From assembly GCA_031263985.1 (NCBI GenBank), contig JAISER010000086.1, forward strand, positions 1-32,511: 32,511 bases of DNA, read 5' to 3'. Under the pieces are notes generated by a model. The model saw only the letters and a program-made list of their open reading frames with translations. It did no database searches and had not been told where the DNA came from. Shown here piece by piece: positions 29,973-32,511 of this stretch. The stretch is from Clostridiales bacterium (GTDB taxonomy: Bacteria; Bacillota; Clostridia; Lachnospirales; JAISER01). The translations under genes and the position numbers were made by a program. Every line of letters begins with the position of its first letter. The stretch's first letter is position 1.

Positions 29973-31007
29973 TTATAATTTCGCCGCCCGCAATTGTCCG
30001 CAAGCGGCGTTTATATCCGCTCCGGCGCTCTTCCGTATCGTGACCGGGACGCCATAGCGTTCCAAAACGCTCACAAACCGTTTTTCGACGTTTTTATCCG
30101 ACGGCTTATAGTCGTTACCCGCGTCGTTCAGTTTTAATATGTTTACGTGACATAATGAACCCCGAAGTTTAAGCGCAAGTTCGCGCGCGTGTTCATTGCC
30201 GTCGTTCAAATCCTTTATAAGAACGTATTCGTATGTTACACGTCTGCCGGTCATTATGGAGTAACGTTTGCAGGCGTCCAAAAGTCTGTTCATTGGGTAA
30301 CGCGCGGCGACAGGCATAATCATGCGGCGCACGCCGTCATTTGGAGCGTGGAGCGATACCGCTAAATTGGTCTGGCTTCGATTTTCAGCGAATTCGATTA
30401 TTTTGTCGGTCAGCCCGCACGTAGATACGGTTACATGTCTCGCGCCAAGCCCCATGCCGCGTTTGTCGTTTATGACGTCTAAGAAGCGCGTCGTCGCGCC
30501 ATAGTTGTCAAACGGCTCGCCCATTCCCATTACTATCACGGTTGACACGCGCTCAAAGGCGTAGACTTGGGCCGCGATCTCTCCGGCGGTGAGATTGGCC
30601 GACAATCCGCTTTTAGCCGACGCGCAAAAACGGCAGCCCATTTTGCACCCAGACTGGCTTGATACGCACACAGCCGCGCCGTATCCGCGATTAATACGCA
30701 CGCTTTCCGCGAAAAAGCCGTCCGCTGTTTTAAACAGCAGTTTTTCAGAGTCTTTCGCGGCAATGCGTTTAATGGGGGTCAGAAACCTTATTTCGGCCGC
30801 TTCAGCTAATTTTTGGCGAAAGTCCGCGGGCAGGTTCGTCATGTCGCTAAAGCGGATCGCTCCGCGCTTATGAAGCCACTGAAAAATCTGACCGCCGCGA
30901 TAACTCTCTTCGCCTAACGTTTCGGCGAACGCCTCGAGTTCTGACGCCGTCATGGAGCATATGTCTTCTTTTTTCATTATATCATGACTTAGCTGTTCAT
31001 TAAACAT
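29973..31007 (-). CDS. rlmN: 23S rRNA (adenine2503-C2)-methyltransferase RlmN
   Basis: RlmN is a radical SAM enzyme that methylates A2503 of 23S rRNA and also A37 of some tRNAs. The 344 residues include the radical SAM motif CKMGCRFC (Cys121, 125, 128), Cys114 in VCVSSQ, GMGEP, SLHAPND, and Cys336 in DINAACGQL, which is the methyl-carrying Cys in the known mechanism. The ATG at 31007 has GGCGG eight bases upstream; an ATG ten codons later lacks a site. It lies 73 bp after rsmB and 212 bp before prpC, the standard Firmicute order. Confidence 0.96.
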   Translation of the reverse strand: MFNEQLSHDIMKKEDICSMTASELEAFAETLGEESYRGGQIFQWLHKRGAIRFSDMTNLPADFRQKLAEAAEIRFLTPIKRIAAKDSEKLLFKTADGFFAESVRINRGYGAAVCVSSQSGCKMGCRFCASAKSGLSANLTAGEIAAQVYAFERVSTVIVMGMGEPFDNYGATTRFLDVINDKRGMGLGARHVTVSTCGLTDKIIEFAENRSQTNLAVSLHAPNDGVRRMIMPVAARYPMNRLLDACKRYSIMTGRRVTYEYVLIKDLNDGNEHARELALKLRGSLCHVNILKLNDAGNDYKPSDKNVEKRFVSVLERYGVPVTIRKSAGADINAACGQLRAAKL

Positions 31008-31080
31008 GACTTTCGCCGCCTTTATAATGCGCGCCGCGAGCGGAGCTTACGCGCGCATGAATTCCACGGATGAAATTGCG

Positions 31081-32454
31081 TTACGCCTTACGAAATTTCG
31101 CTATAAAAAAACCGTCTCCGTCATATTGATGAGGTAAAAGAGCGACGCATTTATCACTATAGCTAAACGTATTAAATACTAACATATCATCATAATTTTC
31201 TTCAATAGTTTCTTGCCGTATTTCGGACGAATTTATAAAATTTTCCGCTTGAATGTTTTCAAGCTCAAAGTTAAAATTTTGCGCGAACCAATCCGCTATA
31301 TCGCGCGTTTCAGCCCGCGACACGGTACAAACGCTGTAAGTAAGCGTCCCGCCAGGCTTCACGCGGCTCGCGCACGCCGACAAAAGAGCGCGTTGAGTTT
31401 CGGCGAGCGCGATTACGTCGTCCATAGTTTTATTATATTTTATATCGGGTTTTTTACGCAAAACGCCAAGACCGGAACACGGAGCGTCTAAAAGCAGCGC
31501 GTCCGCGGAGTTTTCAAGGCTGGGATCAACCGCGGCGGAGTCGGCCGTTCGCGCCTCTATTATATTTATACCCAATGTGTCCGCCGATTTCAACAGCATA
31601 TCGATTTTGCGCGGATATTTGTCAATCGCGATAATCCGTCCCGTGTTTTTCATTTTTTCCGCGCAATAAAAAGATTTACCGCCAGGAGCGGCGCAAGCGT
31701 CAATAATCGTGTCTCCAGGTTTAGGATCCATTATATCGACCGCCGCCATAGCGCCGGAGTCCATTACATGAAAAAGACCGTCTTTATACACTGTCATTTT
31801 GGATATATCTTGCGTTTTAGTCATGATTACGGCATTCGGAAAGCCGCGAAGCGGAGCGCCCGAAACGCCTTCGTCAGCCAAAATCTTTATAAGCGACAGC
31901 CTGTCCGTTTTAAGCGCGTTCACGCACACGGTAACGGCGGGTTTCGTTAAGTTAGCCGCGCACATGCTTTCAACCTCGTCGAACGACATATCGTTAAGCC
32001 AATATTCAACGATCCATTCGGGGCACGAATATTTAATCGATAAATATCGCGCCGTCCCTTTTTCCGGCAGCGGCATGTCGTTCTTCGTTCGCTCGATGTT
32101 TCGCAAGACGCCGTTTATGAATGCGGACAGATCGCCGAAGCCTCTTTTTTTAACGATATTAACGCTTTCATTTACGACAGCCGCCGAGCGCGCGTCCATA
32201 AACAAAAGCTGATACGCTCCGGCGCGCAAAACGTTGGTTATAAACGGACGCTTCACGCCAGATTTTACGAACACGCTCAGCGTGTAGTCTATATATATCA
32301 AATTGCGAATAACGCCGTTCACAAGCTCCGTCACAAAGGACCGCGACACCGACTTGTCAGCGCCGCGAAGAATTTTTCGCAGCGCTATGTTATTATAGGA
32401 GCCTGACGTTATGTCGGTCAGCGCGACGACCGCCAGCTCTCTTTCGTTAATCAT
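31081..32454 (-). CDS. rsmB: 16S rRNA (cytosine967-C5)-methyltransferase RsmB
   Basis: RsmB (Sun) methylates C967 of 16S rRNA using S-adenosylmethionine. The 457-residue protein has an N-terminal NusB-like helical domain (about 1-135; ERELAVVALTDI and FINGVLRN) and a Rossmann methyltransferase domain with ACAAPGGK (253-260), DAPCSGLG (323-330, Cys326) and the nucleophile Cys376 in YSVCTV. AAAGGA is ten bases before the ATG. The start overlaps a TGA in another frame (ATGA), suggesting coupling to an upstream gene cut by the window edge. It begins the visible part of the rsmB-rlmN-prpC-prkC-rsgA-rpe-thiN operon. Confidence 0.95.
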   Translation of the reverse strand: MINERELAVVALTDITSGSYNNIALRKILRGADKSVSRSFVTELVNGVIRNLIYIDYTLSVFVKSGVKRPFITNVLRAGAYQLLFMDARSAAVVNESVNIVKKRGFGDLSAFINGVLRNIERTKNDMPLPEKGTARYLSIKYSCPEWIVEYWLNDMSFDEVESMCAANLTKPAVTVCVNALKTDRLSLIKILADEGVSGAPLRGFPNAVIMTKTQDISKMTVYKDGLFHVMDSGAMAAVDIMDPKPGDTIIDACAAPGGKSFYCAEKMKNTGRIIAIDKYPRKIDMLLKSADTLGINIIEARTADSAAVDPSLENSADALLLDAPCSGLGVLRKKPDIKYNKTMDDVIALAETQRALLSACASRVKPGGTLTYSVCTVSRAETRDIADWFAQNFNFELENIQAENFINSSEIRQETIEENYDDMLVFNTFSYSDKCVALLPHQYDGDGFFIAKFRKA

Positions 32455-32511
32455 CCGGTCAGTGTCCTTTCCAGCGGAAACCTCGGTCTTACGTAGCCAG
32501 CTTCCGGTCGC
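32451..32511 (-). CDS. C-terminal end of an upstream gene (partial, unidentified)
   Basis: A minus-strand frame is open from the window edge to a TGA at 32453-32451 that overlaps the rsmB start as ATGA. The 19 visible residues read RPEAGYVRPRFPLERTLTG. In related operons fmt or a small metallopeptidase gene lies here, but these residues do not allow a choice. The evidence is only the overlap and the conserved operon layout. Confidence 0.35.
   Translation of the reverse strand, partial: RPEAGYVRPRFPLERTLTG

Overview
The window looks like chromosomal DNA of an anaerobic Gram-positive bacterium of the class Clostridia (Bacillota). The reasons are Shine-Dalgarno sites of the GGAGG type, a PASTA-domain kinase and PP2C phosphatase pair, RqcP, Obg and the gene order rsmB-rlmN-prpC-prkC-rsgA-rpe-thiN, plus a four-subunit NAD(P)-linked [FeFe] hydrogenase that implies strict anaerobiosis. 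Most genes are single-copy housekeeping genes; the unusual content lies between them. The species cannot be named from this sequence.

Layout. Positions 1-192 hold the 5' end of an IS30-type transposase. A lone lipoprotein gene follows (804-1448, +). rarA and murA are on the minus strand (1700-4766). pcrA (5304-7556, +) is preceded by a long leader with a promoter, a terminator and two palindromes. asd-dapA-dapB (8120-10784, +) form the aspartate-to-lysine/diaminopimelate operon. mazG, hup, rqcP, obg, cinA, a deoxyinosine glycosylase gene and a YbjQ-type gene run from 11361 to 16344 (+). On the minus strand, hndABCD (21459-17008) encodes the hydrogenase. A cluster of four very small lipoprotein genes (22855-21882) comes next, one of them only 54 codons long. 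The conserved operon rsmB-rlmN-prpC-prkC-rsgA-rpe-thiN (32454-23277) is interrupted by a decayed IS630 copy inserted exactly in the prkC stop codon.

Repeats. The intergenic spaces are filled with short non-coding inverted-repeat elements of at least four families. Family A is 120 bp with 9-bp target duplications; one copy sits on the dapB stop codon and two others lie in a tandem duplication. Family B carries the 17-bp end AGAGCCTGTTCAAGATC. Family C has ends resembling GCTGAACTGAGTCTGAAACA. Family D has ends AGACCTGTCC and occurs alone and inside B. Nesting (C in B, D in B) gives a relative order of insertion. Two short promoter-to-terminator modules (about 4971-5175 and 7668-7735) could encode small RNAs or attenuated leaders.

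How the genes work together. asd, dapA and dapB feed peptidoglycan and lysine synthesis, murA commits UDP-GlcNAc to peptidoglycan, and prkC/prpC are the reversible phosphorylation pair that senses cell-wall fragments. rsmB, rlmN, rsgA, obg and rqcP act on the ribosome. rarA, pcrA, mazG and the deoxyinosine glycosylase serve replication and DNA or nucleotide quality. hndABCD disposes of reducing equivalents as H2.
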